This document shows, piece after piece, positions 21,661 through 31,718 of a stretch of 64,000 nucleotides of DNA. Origin of the DNA: Diphasiastrum complanatum (lineage: Eukaryota; Streptophyta; Lycopodiopsida; Lycopodiales; Lycopodiaceae); the NCBI GenBank assembly GCA_029204225.1, contig CM055092.1:100186200-100250199 (forward strand). The letters are read 5' to 3'. Numbering within the stretch: position 1 is the stretch's first letter; the number at the start of each line of letters is the position of its first letter. The notes below the pieces were generated by a model. It was not told where the DNA came from and did no database searches. It worked only from the letters and a program-made list of their open reading frames with translations. The position numbers and the translations under genes were made by a program.

Positions 21661-22664
21661 TGCTGAAGGTCAGCGAACTCTGCAGACGTGTAACGTCGGA
21701 CAAAAGCAGGTCGAGGAGTCAGAGGACAAGGAGACGAAGGGACAATGGAGAGAGCTGGAACAGAAGGGGCAGGTGTAGGGGTGGACGCAGCGGGAAAAGA
21801 TGAAGCAGAAGGATGGGGTCGGGAGAAGCGGGAAGGAAGAGTGTCAGAGTACTTATGCTGTAAAGTACTGGCGGGAGACATCGCCTCAACAAGTGTGGGA
21901 GGACGGAAGGAAGAAACATCATAATGTAAGGCACCACGAAGCCCAGCAATGTAACGAGAAATAAGCTCAGTGGGCTGTAGATCTATGAAAAGATAAGAAA
22001 GCTCCATAAACTGATCTGTACAAGAAGCAAGATCACTGGTCTGAGTGAGACTACGGAATGTATCACGTTGGCGGTCGAGCCACTGAGGGTCAATCATAGC
22101 ATGACGGAGGTCACGACGAAAAGTATGCCATAAATGGAGCCCTTCCCGATCAGGATCAGCTCTATAAACTCGCCACCATGTGGCGGCGCGTCCATCTAAA
22201 TGTAAAGCAGCCAACTGGATCTTCTGAGGATCAATCTTAGGGTAGATCTGAAAATATGTGTCAAGCTTAGCAAACCAATTCTCTAATAAGTTCCCGTCAG
22301 AGGAACCGGAATAGGTAGCAAGTTGTACCCTATCACGAAAGTCTGGAGCAAAGTGTGGCTCAGGAAGTGGGGGACGTGAAAAGAAACCAGGAGATGGGTT
22401 AGGTGGAATGATCGGTTCACCACCAGGCTGACTAGTAGAGGAAGATGGAAATCCAAATGGAGGGGGAGTCTCAAATGAAGGAAAAACAGGAGCTTTACCA
22501 GGACCATGAGGCTGTAAAGAATCAATCTGTGACTGCATAGTAGCAAAGCCGGTCATAACGGTATCGAAGTGAAGAACGAGGCCAGAAAGGGTCTTATCCA
22601 TGCGACGAAACTGATTGGATAAGGTTTCCTGAGTAGTCTCACTCGGGGTAGGTGAATGTGCCAT
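21651..22664 (-). CDS. Gag protein of the pol-less Ty3-like element
   Basis: The ATG at 22664 (MAHSPTPSE...) gives about 337 residues. A Met/Gln-rich N-terminal helix is followed by a Pro-rich stretch and a retrotransposon gag core: YSGSSDGNLLENWFAKLDTY, ALHLDGRAATWWRVY, FRRDLRHAMIDPQW and ISRYIAGLRGALHYDV. The gag frame ends at LQQQL, with the zinc knuckle in the next frame, so a frameshift or deletion separates gag from protease. The intact gag frame and primer-binding site suggest it can still package RNA. Confidence 0.85.
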   Translation of the reverse strand: MAHSPTPSETTQETLSNQFRRMDKTLSGLVLHFDTVMTGFATMQSQIDSLQPHGPGKAPVFPSFETPPPFGFPSSSTSQPGGEPIIPPNPSPGFFSRPPLPEPHFAPDFRDRVQLATYSGSSDGNLLENWFAKLDTYFQIYPKIDPQKIQLAALHLDGRAATWWRVYRADPDREGLHLWHTFRRDLRHAMIDPQWLDRQRDTFRSLTQTSDLASCTDQFMELSYLFIDLQPTELISRYIAGLRGALHYDVSSFRPPTLVEAMSPASTLQHKYSDTLPSRFSRPHPSASSFPAASTPTPAPSVPALSIVPSSPCPLTPRPAFVRRYTSAEFADLQQQL

Positions 22665-23340
22665 AATGATAGTGGAAGGAATAGACGAAAACTTGAGAGA
22701 GCGGACTCTTGTTGTCACCCCAAATTAGTCTATTAAAACCACTATTATCACAACTAAGAAAGGACAGCAATCAGCAAATGAAAAAAAGTGAAAATGAAGG
22801 CAGTGAAAATGCGCTGGACAGCCAGGAGGCAAGTGACAAATTGGAATATCAAACAAAGTCGGAATTTCGTGAAATCTGATTGAGGATGGGCGATGGACAG
22901 CCTGCAAACAAGGTGTGAAAAATGGCTGCAAACGGAGACAAAAACGGACGAAAGTGACAGGTATGAAGCGGCTGGACAGCCTGCCAACAAAAGTGAAAAG
23001 AGGGCTGAAAATGGAAGGAGGAACGGACGAAAGAGATGAGGGAATTGGGCGTTGCAGAGCCTGCAAACAAGCTGGAAATGGGTGATGGAGGGTTGAAACT
23101 TGGGCGCCGGAAATAATCTGCCCCAAATTTTTTTTTTTTTCCGGCCGCCAAATTTAGCGGAAGTACTTCCGCTAACTATCTGCTAAAGCTCCGCCAAGGA
23201 AAATGATGGGAGCTGGTCCTCCTCCAAACTGTGCTGAATGTTGCTGAAGCAAAGAGACGAAAGCCCTCAGCAAAGAGAGAAAAATCAGCAAGGAAAATGG
23301 GCACCCAAGCAGAAAATCAGATCTGAAATTCAGCAATCAA

Positions 23341-23358
23341 GAAAGTGCTCTGATACCA
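23341..23358 (-). other. Primer-binding site of the pol-less Ty3-like element
   Basis: On the minus strand it reads TGGTATCAGAGCACTTTC, directly after the LTR tip TAACT. This contact fixes the LTR end and supports the unusual terminal bases. Confidence 0.9.
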
Positions 23359-23801
23359 AGTTACGAATAAAGCCACAGCTGATCTAAAGCTAAGCTATGA
23401 AAGCATCACATAAGCAAGACTTAAGCTATGAAAGCAGCACATAAGCAAGACTTAACCCTAGAAAGCAGGAAAGAGAGAGATTAAGGAGACTAAAGAGAGA
23501 GATCAATATCATCAGCTGAATAACAAATGACACAGTTTCCCTACTTATAGCCAAGAGGAAGCCCTAAAAGGAAGCTTCCGGTGGCTAGGGCCCAACTGGG
23601 AGGGAAAATAGTGCGCCCTCCAAGAAGGCCCCCACTCTCCAGTAATATGTCCAAATGGCCTAATAATGAATAATAAGGCCAAAGGCCAACCATATAGTCT
23701 AAGTGTCACTTATGAATAAAAAAGGGCCCAAGGCCTGCTTATGCATAAAGTAAAGTAAATGTAAGTGGACGCGGCGAATGTAATGAGCCGAGTCCATAAC
23801 T
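23359..23801 (-). repeat. 5' LTR of the pol-less Ty3-like element
   Basis: It is 443 bp, nearly identical to 18541-18982, with an extra A in AATAAAGCC and two substitutions. It ends against the target duplication GGAGG at 23802. Confidence 0.93.
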
Positions 23802-23806
23802 GGAGG

Positions 23807-24291
23807 GTTATTCAGATTTCGATTGGGCAGGTGATAGAGACGATCGGAGATCGACGACAGGCTATTGTTTCAGCCTAGGTTCAGGGGCTATATCATGGTG
23901 CAGTAAGAAGCAGCCTACTATTGCTCTATCATCTACCGAAGCTGAGTACAGGGCGACTACGAGGTCCGCCTGTGAAGCCATTTGGTTACGCCGTCTACCT
24001 GAGGACATGCAGATTGCTCAAGTAAGACCTATATTGTTACATTGTGATAACCAAAGTTGCATTCAGCTTGCGAGGAATCCAGTCTATCATGCACGGATGA
24101 AACACATAGAGGTGGACCAGCATTTTATACGAGATAAAGTGCACAGTGAGGAGATCGAGCTAGTTTATTGTGACACCAACGACCAGATAGCTGATATTTT
24201 TACTAAACCACTTAGTAAAGATAAGTTTGAAAATTTCAGAACTTTGTTGGGTGTCAGTTTGAATAAAATTGCCATTAAGGGGGGGTATTGA
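23807..24291 (+). pseudogene. Copia RNase H, second part, after the nested insertion
   Basis: The frame continues from the insertion site as [16 protein letters not shown], with one stop or shift near 23878, then [20 protein letters not shown]. The tail includes [32 protein letters not shown] and [16 protein letters not shown], the conserved end of copia pol. The protein ends at TGA 24289-24291 inside the polypurine tract and LTR start. With 17400-18540 it would form one RT/RNase H. Confidence 0.9.
24273..24285 (+). other. Polypurine tract of the copia element
   Basis: AAGGGGGGG-type sequence lies immediately before the 3' LTR start at 24286, as needed for plus-strand priming. Confidence 0.8.
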
Positions 24292-24682
24292 AGAGTAATG
24301 CCTATTTTACCCCTTTTGGCTATGCATTAGTTAAGTTGTACATAACTCATGGGGCATGTTTTAATTAAATGCATGAGACCCCCTTTTGTAAGTTATGTAA
24401 ATTAGTGCAAGTGGCCCACTTGGCCAAGTAGCTCACTCCTATGGTTGACACCTACACTTTCCATGCATGTAAAGGAGGTGCTTGCCTCACAAGGGATTTG
24501 GAGGACCCACGCCCTCCTCTCTCTCTCTAGCAATTCATTTCTTCTTGAGACTTTTGAGTTTGTGAGATGCTCATGCAATTCTCCTTGTGTGTGTTATTTT
24601 CCATAGCCAAGTTACTCAAGCTTTCATAGTTGATCTAGCATTTGAGTTAAGATACTCCATAGCTAGGTCTTGTAAATCTTCA
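24286..24682 (+). repeat. 3' LTR of the copia element
   Basis: It is 397 bp, matching 14016-14412 everywhere compared except its second base, and ends CTTCA before the target duplication TGAAC. Confidence 0.95.
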
Positions 24683-24687
24683 TGAAC

Positions 24688-26303
24688 AAGGCTGAACGCT
24701 GACCAGTTCCGCTCACACACGCAAGCAAACAATCCTGCATTAATTGGCAGCCAATTAAGTAAGTTGCGGCCTTATAGAGACAATGTGGAAATTGTTTGGA
24801 TGAATGGAACTGGCGGATCAGAAAACATACCTGTGATAGGACTCGGAACGCGAGCCTCTGCAGCTGTGCCTGTCCAGCGCCGTAGCTCTCCCACCATGAT
24901 ACATGCTACAGCTTGTTATCTCGAACACGAGCTAGGTCCTCGCCAAACAGCCCTAGGGCGTGCCTGACATTGAGCAACGTGTGCGTGAGTTGAATCGGGC
25001 AAGCAGAGGGAAGTTGCAAACCATGCAAAGGTGGGCGGGGGTAGAGCAAGAGTGTACCTGAACCTCAGCCTCTGACCCTCGAGCTGGCTGCGGTAAACAA
25101 CGTCGCTATCCAGGAGGCGGATGTATGAGAACCAGTCTGCGCGCAGCTCCTCTTCTCTGTATAGCCGGTCGGTGTGACACAACGGATGAAGTATGTGGGC
25201 TACACTGTGAATCAGCCGGTGGAACTTCTGCCATCGCCGTGCCCACAAGTGCTTAATAGGCGCCAACCTGTGGAACATACCGTCAGTAGACAAGCATTAC
25301 ATAATTGCGTGCTACGACAACAACACATTATAGAGTGTGAATGGAAAGAAAGTTTGTGAGAGACGGAAGGAGGTATACCTGGCCACGTCCAGATCGGAAC
25401 GCCCGAGAGACTCGCCGATGCGGTTCATGAACTTGTATAAGAAGCCCATCGTGCACCCCTCGCGATCAATGAGCCTAAGAACAGAATACATGGGGCGCAT
25501 GACATCCATGAGCTGCTGCATCCAGAAGGGCTCCATGAAGAGGATCTTGTGGAATGCCAAGCCCCATGGCCGTGAACTCTGCCGAAGTGGCCATGCGCCG
25601 CCACTCCCCTTTCAGCTGGTGGAGCCGCTTGAGCATGATGAACTGGTAGGCCAAGCGCGTGGGAGCCGGCTTATTCAGATCCAGCCTGCATTGCAAGACG
25701 AAATAAGACCCACACACCAAAACGCATTCGCAACCTAAACCCTGAACCCTGGAATTATTGGCGTGTGCAACGGAACTGTAAATGAGCTTAAACATAAGTA
25801 GTCTCTTACGTGCTGAATGTGTGGAAAAGGGCAATGGTGCGGCGCTTGTGTGTGATGACGTCCACAACCGCAAGTGCCCTCCTGAGAAGCTCACTGACCA
25901 AAGGCAGACGCCCTATGGAATGCAGGAGGAGTTCCAGTGAGTGTGCGACACATGGAGTCCACACAATGGAGGGGTACTCTGCCATGAGAAGATCCTCCAT
26001 ACCTCGGCAGTTGGACGCATTGTCCGTCACAACCTGTCGTGAACAATTGATTTAATCAATGCACAACTTGAAAACACATTGCAATATGAAACTTTTGTTA
26101 ACATGTTGCGCAGTAAATGATCAAGCAACCACTGAAAGAACTAGTACTTGGACAACGCGCTGTGGCCCAACCCAACCTCCTGTATCGCCTCGCGGATGAT
26201 GCCGTAGGTGTACTCAGCCGTGTGCACTCTCCCTGCCTCGGAGGCGTCGATGCTGCGGAGGAACATGGAACCGTAGCAGTTGGACACAATGATGTTGATG
26301 AGT
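24688..26303 (-). pseudogene. hAT transposase copy 3 (DUF659 family), diverged and truncated
   Basis: On the minus strand, [20 protein letters not shown] (about 26300-26240) begins the DUF659 part. After a short intron comes VTDNASNCRGMEDLLMAEYP and WTPCVAHSLELLLHSIG (26030-25806). A next exon carries LDLNKPAPTRLAYQFIML and, after a frameshift near 25560, FHKILFMEPFWMQQLMDVM. A further exon (25272-25060) has HRLIHSVAHILHP. It parallels copies 1 and 2 exon by exon but is clearly diverged. The 5' half is lost at a (CT)n tract (26304-26416); the 3' part lies beyond the copia at 13491-14015. Confidence 0.8.
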
Positions 26304-26529
<226 letters not shown>

Positions 26530-26772
26530 AAATGGGCTTTATTAATGTTTTTTCCATGCCAAAAGGCATATAAGACAAATAAGTACATATCAAGTATTTG
26601 GACCATCTGGGAGCGTATGAAAAACGTTTTTAAAACTGAAAGGAAAGCATATATAATGAATCTAAACACAAATACCAAAGTTAACTAAACCAACATGTAT
26701 GAAGCCAGAAATGGCTATGTATAATGGAAGCAAGCCGCAGGCAATCTGACGCCGAGGCTATAGATCCCGTTG

Positions 26773-27170
26773 TTATAGTAACATCTCTCGGATCATAAGT
26801 GCAACACAACGTGGATCCTCATAGGTAGCAAGTGAACGCAGTGTAACTGGTGTATCTCTGAACAAGCAATAGTATCTCCCACGAATCTCATAATAAGCTG
26901 GGCAAATAAAACTAAAATGCTCCTTAGTCTCTACAGCACCTAGGGAACACTGCTGGCAGATCCTGTCCTCTCGTGGAGTACCCTGAAACCGACCAATCTC
27001 AATCTCAAACTGGTGTGAAGAGACACGGAGCTGACCCAATATGAATCTGAGACTGTGTGATAATCCACATTGTAGGTAAAGTGGTAGAATTGGGGACCCT
27101 GATACATCTGTCTCCAAAAAATGAAGTCGATAAAAGTCGGGTTTGACACCTAACTGTGACAAATTCCAAG
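26773..27170 (-). pseudogene. LINE C-terminal region with Cys/His motif
   Basis: The frame runs from LGVKPDFYRLHFLE to the stop after IREMLL. It contains FILGQLRVSSHQFEIEIGRF and CQQC...HFSFIC, the zinc-binding tail common in several non-LTR clades. It belongs with the RT at 27981-29282 but is separated from it by the copia fragment. Confidence 0.75.
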
Positions 27171-27548
27171 GCCTAGCTATGGAATATCATAGCAACATAG
27201 TAAGCACACTATGAAAGCTCGAAAAAACCAGCTATGGAGTAGAACACAAAAGCAAGAGAGAGAGGACTTTAAAGCTCACACAACTTGAATGATTATTCAA
27301 AGAGGAGTAGGGTGTGGAAACCCCTCCAAACTTTGGGCTACATTTAGCATGTAATGTATAGAGGTGGTGTCTTGCTAATTCTAGCTCTAGAACCCACATG
27401 GGTCCTCAACCTACTTGTTATTACTTGCCTAATTAGCACAAGTGGGGTGTACTATATGTACATAAATGTTTTACCCCATGTCTTATGCACAACTTACAAG
27501 TTACAAGTATACAAGCCTTAAGGGGCAAAATAGGCATTTATTTCAACA
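27171..27548 (-). repeat. Copia 3' LTR, slightly truncated at its outer end
   Basis: On the minus strand it starts TGTTGAAATAAATGCC after the purine tract GAGGGAAGG and ends ...CATAGCTAGGC. The LTR of the large copia ends CATAGCTAGG plus a further 15-16 bases, so the outermost part is missing here. It is related to but clearly distinct from the 14016-14412 LTR. Confidence 0.75.
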
Positions 27549-27980
27549 CCTTCCCTCAATGGCGCTTTGTATCTTCTCTCGTAAGAAGTGCTGATCCACC
27601 TCAATATGCTTCGTACGAGCATGGTACTCAGGATTTTTGGCAAGCTGGATGCAACTCTGGCTGTCACACTGAAGAATAGTAGGACCATCCTGTGGAATCT
27701 GCACCTCCCCAAGAAGTCTCCTGAGCCATATTGTCTCGCAGGTAGCTTTTGTCGCTGCCCTGTACTCAGCCTCTGTCGATGATAAGGTAACTGTGGGCTG
27801 TTTCTTGCTGCACCAAGAAATGGCCCCTGAACCAAGGTTGAAAGTGTAACCTGTGGTCGACTTTCGATCATCCCTATCACCTGCCCAATCTGAATCGGTA
27901 AAGCCTCCAAGCTGTAGCTTTTCGTCATCTGTGTACTCAATCCCATAGTAGGTTGTCCCTTTGACATACCTCTAAGAGAA
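27549..27980 (-). pseudogene. Copia RNase H fragment inserted in the LINE
   Basis: On the minus strand it encodes [59 protein letters not shown] and [15 protein letters not shown], then stops just before the LTR. Everything upstream of RNase H is missing. The sequence CCAAG occurs on both sides of the fragment in LINE sequence (27166-27170 and 27981-27985), a plausible 5-bp target duplication. Confidence 0.85.
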
Positions 27981-29282
27981 CCAAGCCACATGGTAGCTTT
28001 GACTGTGAAGACGTTGAGATGAAATGAGAGTAGCCTGAGTATATCTCTGCTCAGAGGACTGGAACACATTGACGCGTTGAATATATGTGATGAGCTGGAG
28101 TAAGGCATCAAGGTACATAGGTGGGACCGCAAACTTAGCAAGGATGATCTTGTGTGGTACTGAAGGCTTAGCCAGAATCACGCGTGAAAGCATAGTGATC
28201 TGTAATCGCGAGATACTGGCCCAGTCAGATGAAGTGAGGCCCGTACACCATGTAGCTGATGCATATAGAGCTGTAGGAGAAACGATGGTGTCAAAAAGCC
28301 GACACTTACTCGAGGCATCTCGAATAGACTTACGGAAGCAAAATCTCTCCATCTGGGCAAGGGAAACATGGCCTTTCCCAAGTCTACTAGAAGCTGCCTG
28401 TCTCATACTAATTATAGGACCAGTAAAAAGTGTGCCCAAGTAAGTGTAGGATGGAACAATCTCTAACGGCCGACTGTCAAAAAGGAGCTCCTGTCTCAAC
28501 ATAAAGCTCTTGGAAGTGTTGAAGATCATCACTTTGGTCTTCACAATGTTCACCCCTAGGCCCCGTCTGGAACAAAAATCATGAAGACAATCAATCTGTC
28601 TCTGTAACCCCTCTCGAGTAGGTGAAAGTAGAACCACATCATCTGCATAAAGAAGAATAGCGATCAAGATGTCACCAAGTTTGCAACCAGAACCACCGCA
28701 CTGCTCAATAACTCTCTCCAACTCATCAATATATCCCCAATGGTGCTCATGATATGCTCTGAGATACTTCTGTCACTTCGAAAACAACCCAATACTCTCT
28801 CGTAAAGTGCCATCACTGCTAGGACTGTGTCATCCAAGGTCTTGTATCCGCTGGATGAGTAAGGAGCGTGGGACAGAGTCAAAGGCTTTCTTGAAGTCAA
28901 CGAAGGAGCAATAGACTTGCTCTTGCCAGTGCCGAGCTTCCTCAATAATGGCTCTGAGAGTAAAGATGTGATCTGTGGTAGAATAGTGAGCTCTAAATCC
29001 AGCCTGGCCCATAGCATGCAATTTCCTGGTCTCTGACTTAGTACTGACAGTTGACTGAAGAATAATGCCATATAGCTTTGTGATAACGTGCCCAATCATA
29101 AGAGTCTGATAGTTACTAGGATTCTTGGAATCACCATTTTTGTGTATGGGATGGATGATGTTGGTGCACCAAGAAGAAGGAAAACCGGAAACAACGGGTT
29201 GATTGAGCAGAATGGCTAGGAGGGGTGATAGTAAATCCGTAGCATGGATTAAAAGCTCGGAATCAAGGTCATCAATATCCCT
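27981..29282 (-). pseudogene. LINE reverse transcriptase
   Basis: The frame from 28721 to 27972 is open for 249 codons and carries the catalytic LLYADDVVLLSPT. Upstream frames at 29099-28830 carry the fingers/palm region with VDFKKAFDSVPRS. A frame break near 28800 and the missing 5' endonuclease region make it non-functional. The likely role in the intact element is target-primed reverse transcription. Confidence 0.82.
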
Positions 29283-29647
29283 GGCTTCTGTTTGTCCGGG
29301 TGATCTTTAGGTTCCCCGTCATTTCGGGTTGCTCCATATCGCTTGACCATCAGAGTACCTTGAGAGAGTTTCTTCTCCTCTCTTGGATAGTTTTTGGGGA
29401 TGTTGCCGCCATATACTGTAGTGTTACTCATATGTGCTTTGATACTCATTCCCAGCTACACGTACATATTGCTCCGATGCTTGCTACTGATGTTGCGGAT
29501 CTTCTTCCTTGTTCCAGTGCATTTCTTCTATTCCTCACTTGTGCGCCTGGTGTGTACTTTGGGATTACACTTGCGGCTAGTTCTGATGGGTCATCCGATT
29601 CTCCATCCGATTCTCCATCCGTTTTTGGTGTATCCTATGATGGATTG
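29283..29647 (+). mobile_element. Pol-less Ty3-like element, copy 2, left part
   Basis: The sequence matches the unknown segment of the young copy (about 20000-19640, read in reverse), including the stretch ending CTATGATGGATTG. Its left border joins LINE sequence without gag, protease or LTR, so this copy is 5'-truncated. It is cut at 29647 by the chromodomain Ty3 insertion (target GATTG) and resumes at 35147. Confidence 0.85.
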
Positions 29648-29989
29648 TGTAATAGATCCTAACACCACAGTAGGGAAAACACTAACTGATCCACCCAACC
29701 TTGCCTACTCCCTGATATAGAGTAAGCCCCTCCTAGCCCAGTGTGAGGACTGGTAGCATGCAACTGCCAAGTGTCGGCCACGTGTCACTGACGTGGCTGA
29801 CTGCACGTCGGGACCCAACTGGACAGGGTCCCTAGACTGTGTTAGGCCCGCCATGGCTATGGACCGTGCTGGGGCACACTACTCACACTGTCTTGCCCTG
29901 TTGGTCGTGTACGCTGGACACGACCCTGACTGTGGTATCTGACTTATCTGTGTTCTCTAGGGTTCGGCACTGGTCACGAGCTCGTAACA
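29648..29989 (-). repeat. 3' LTR of the chromodomain Ty3 element
   Basis: In + orientation it reads TGTAATAGATCC to GCTCGTAACA. On the minus strand it follows the purine tract AAGGGAGAGGGAG. Left of it is the target duplication GATTG. Confidence 0.9.
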
Positions 29990-30000
29990 CTCCCTCTCCC

Positions 30001-30567
30001 TTAAGAACCGTCTTGGTCCTCTAAGACAAAGTCTGGAAAAATCTTGCGAAGGATGCTGCCTCTTTCCCAAGTGGCATTCTCAACAGGCTGATCATTCCAC
30101 TTGACCAGATATTCTCGGTATAGAGTATGACGAGTCTACGTCTCTCTACTATCAAGAATCTCCTCTGGTTCATGTGGAGGTTGCTGAGGATCCAATGGGA
30201 GAACTAGAACACTATCCCCTACCAGATTTTCTGATCTGGTTAAGGCTTTTCGTAACTGACTTACATGAAAGACTGGAAAAACCTTACTACTGTGTGGGAG
30301 TTCTAGCTCATAGGTGACCTCGCCTAGTCTCCTACTGATGGTAAAGGGACCACAATACCTTGGAGACAACTTAGCACACACTCCTGATTTGAGGGTTTTA
30401 GAGTCAACTGGGACTCTCAAGTAGACTTTCTCACCAGCGAAGAACTGCACATCCCGTCTGTGTGGATCTGCATAATGCCTGGCTCGATCCTGGGACTGCC
30501 TAATGCTACGCTTAGCATGTTCTATCATCTGGTTTAGGTCCTCTAAAAAAGTTTCTGGTTGCTTCAA
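30001..30567 (-). pseudogene. Integrase C-terminal domain and chromodomain of the Ty3 element
   Basis: On the minus strand ARHYADPHRRDVQFFAGEKV and KLSPRYCGPFTISRRLGEV lead to VFHVSQLRKAL, the integrase tail. A TAG after ILDSRET interrupts, then the frame continues as YREYLVKWNDQPVENATWE, a chromodomain core with the conserved W and E positions, ending at TAA 30003-30001. In chromoviruses this domain is thought to direct integration to marked chromatin. Confidence 0.88.
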
Positions 30568-30678
30568 CTTTTTCGTGTTTAAACCCTACAGCTATGGGTG
30601 AGCGTGGCTGAAAACCGTACATCAACATAAATGGGCTGTATCCCGTAGCTGAATGTTTGGTACTGTTGTAAGCAAACT

Positions 30679-31340
30679 CTAATATCGAGAGATACTCCTC
30701 CCAATTAGTCTGCTTCTTGTGACGTATGCATGAAGCATATCCTCCAGCACCTGATTTACCCTCTCTGTTTGACCGTCCGTCTGTGGATGGTCAGTGGTAC
30801 TCATACTAAGTTTAGTATGGAGATGATGGAATACTGCCCTCCAAAAATTTCCATTAAACTTACTGTCCCGGTCGCTGACTATGCCGGAAGGTAGACCGTA
30901 CAATTTAAATAGCCCGTCTACAAACAACCTCGCTACCTCTGGAGCTCTAACGGTTGTTTTGGTCGGAATTAAATGAGCCATTTTGGTCAGACGGTCAACT
31001 GTGACCCATATAGCGTCATTACCCTTTTGGGTTTTAGGCAGGCCTACTATAAAATCCATGGAGATACTCTCCCATTTACCAACTGGTATTTCTAAGGGCT
31101 GCAACAACCCTCCTGCCTTTAAACGCTCTGCTTTGTTTACTTGACATTTCTGGCAACTGGTTACATACTGTTGGACGTCCTTTTTCATACTGGGCCAGAA
31201 AAATTGCCTACGAAGAAGCTCATAGGTCTTCTGTATGCCTGGATCGCACTAGGATTGTCATGACATTCATATAGGACCTGCTGCCTATAATCCTCTGAAT
31301 TGGGGACACATACTCTATCTCTATAGAGCAAGTACTCATC
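30679..31340 (-). pseudogene. Integrase zinc finger and catalytic core of the Ty3 element
   Basis: The zinc-binding region ends with CQKCQVNKAERLKAGGLLQP. The core has SMDFIVGLPKT, VTVDRLTKMAHLIP, GIVSDRDSKFNGNFW and HPQTDGQTERVNQVLE, covering the D, D and E catalytic positions. The frame is open for 169 codons, then breaks near 30680 before the C-terminal domain. Confidence 0.9.
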
Positions 31341-31718
31341 CTAAATGGAATACTGTTTCCATTTGAATCCTTGAGTCAACTGACCCTCAACCGCTGGGGT
31401 TTGCTTGGGTAACACAGGCTCAGAATCCTCAACGTCATCTGACGGCGTATACTCGGACTCATCATCATCCTCAACGGAAGCTGCCGTATTCTTGGATGAA
31501 CTGGCACCAGCCCCGGGAACTGGTTCTGGAGTCTGTAACTGTCTGCTCTGGACTGAGTTCCAGATAGTAGAGAAGAATGCATCATGCTCGCACTTCCCTC
31601 TCAAGGACTCAAGTAACTCATTACAAATTTGAGTAAAACTCAACTCGTTTATCATAGGCATTCTGCTAAGGGCATCTGCTACTGTATTGAATTTCCCCCG
31701 TCTATATCTGACAGACAT
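31341..31718 (-). pseudogene. End of RNase H and linker of the Ty3 element
   Basis: It starts at MSVRYRRGKFNTVADALSRM, the conserved end of Ty3 RNase H, followed by an acidic Ser/Glu linker. It abuts RT sequence ending SGYHQVRI, so roughly 0.9 kb of RT and RNase H is missing compared with the related fragment at 11599-13490. Confidence 0.88.

Larger units (their letters stand above)
18541..23801 (-). mobile_element. Young Ty3-like retrotransposon lacking reverse transcriptase, nested in the copia element
   Basis: LTRs at 18541-18982 and 23359-23801 differ by one indel and two substitutions by eye, about 99 percent identity. Exact target duplications GGAGG lie at 18536-18540 and 23802-23806. 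On the minus strand the order is LTR, primer-binding site, gag, zinc knuckle, protease, a roughly 1-kb unknown segment, the integrase C-terminal end, chromodomain, LTR. No RT or RNase H motif and no integrase catalytic core are found between protease and integrase tail, so it must have moved with enzymes from another element. LTR tips are AGTTA...TAACT. A second, older copy lies at 29283-36519. Confidence 0.92.
14016..24682 (+). mobile_element. Complete Ty1/copia retrotransposon (10.7 kb including a nested 5.3-kb element)
   Basis: Its LTRs at 14016-14412 and 24286-24682 are both 397 bp and, by eye, differ only at the second base (TG against TA). Target duplications TGAAC lie at 14011-14015 and 24683-24687. 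A primer-binding site follows the 5' LTR and a G-rich polypurine tract precedes the 3' LTR. The order gag, protease, integrase, reverse transcriptase, RNase H is that of copia. The target was a hAT coding region (copy 3). RNase H is split by a Ty3-like insertion at 18541-23801. Confidence 0.95.
26530..29282 (-). mobile_element. Non-LTR (LINE) retrotransposon, 5'-truncated and broken
   Basis: Reverse transcriptase reads right to left: HPIHKNGDSKNPSNYQ (about 29150), GFRAHYSTTDHIFTL and CSFVDFKKAFDSVPRSLL (about 28980-28850), then LLYADDVVLLSPT (about 28640) and SYTYLGTLF (about 28450). A Cys/His C-terminal motif (ICQQCSLGAVETKEHFSFIC, about 26970-26900) precedes the stop near 26773. A frameshift lies near 28800, and a copia fragment splits the 3' part at 27171-27980. 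The right end stops at 29282, where pol-less Ty3 sequence begins. The clade cannot be set by eye; the YADD block and C-terminal finger are unlike the common plant L1 type and closer to RTE/Dualen-like elements. Confidence 0.8.

Noticed and set aside
20533-22546. Leu-rich ORFs in alternative minus frames across the pol-less Ty3 element
   Set aside because: They overlap the gag and protease frames, which carry real motifs; the Leu-rich frames are frame shadows.
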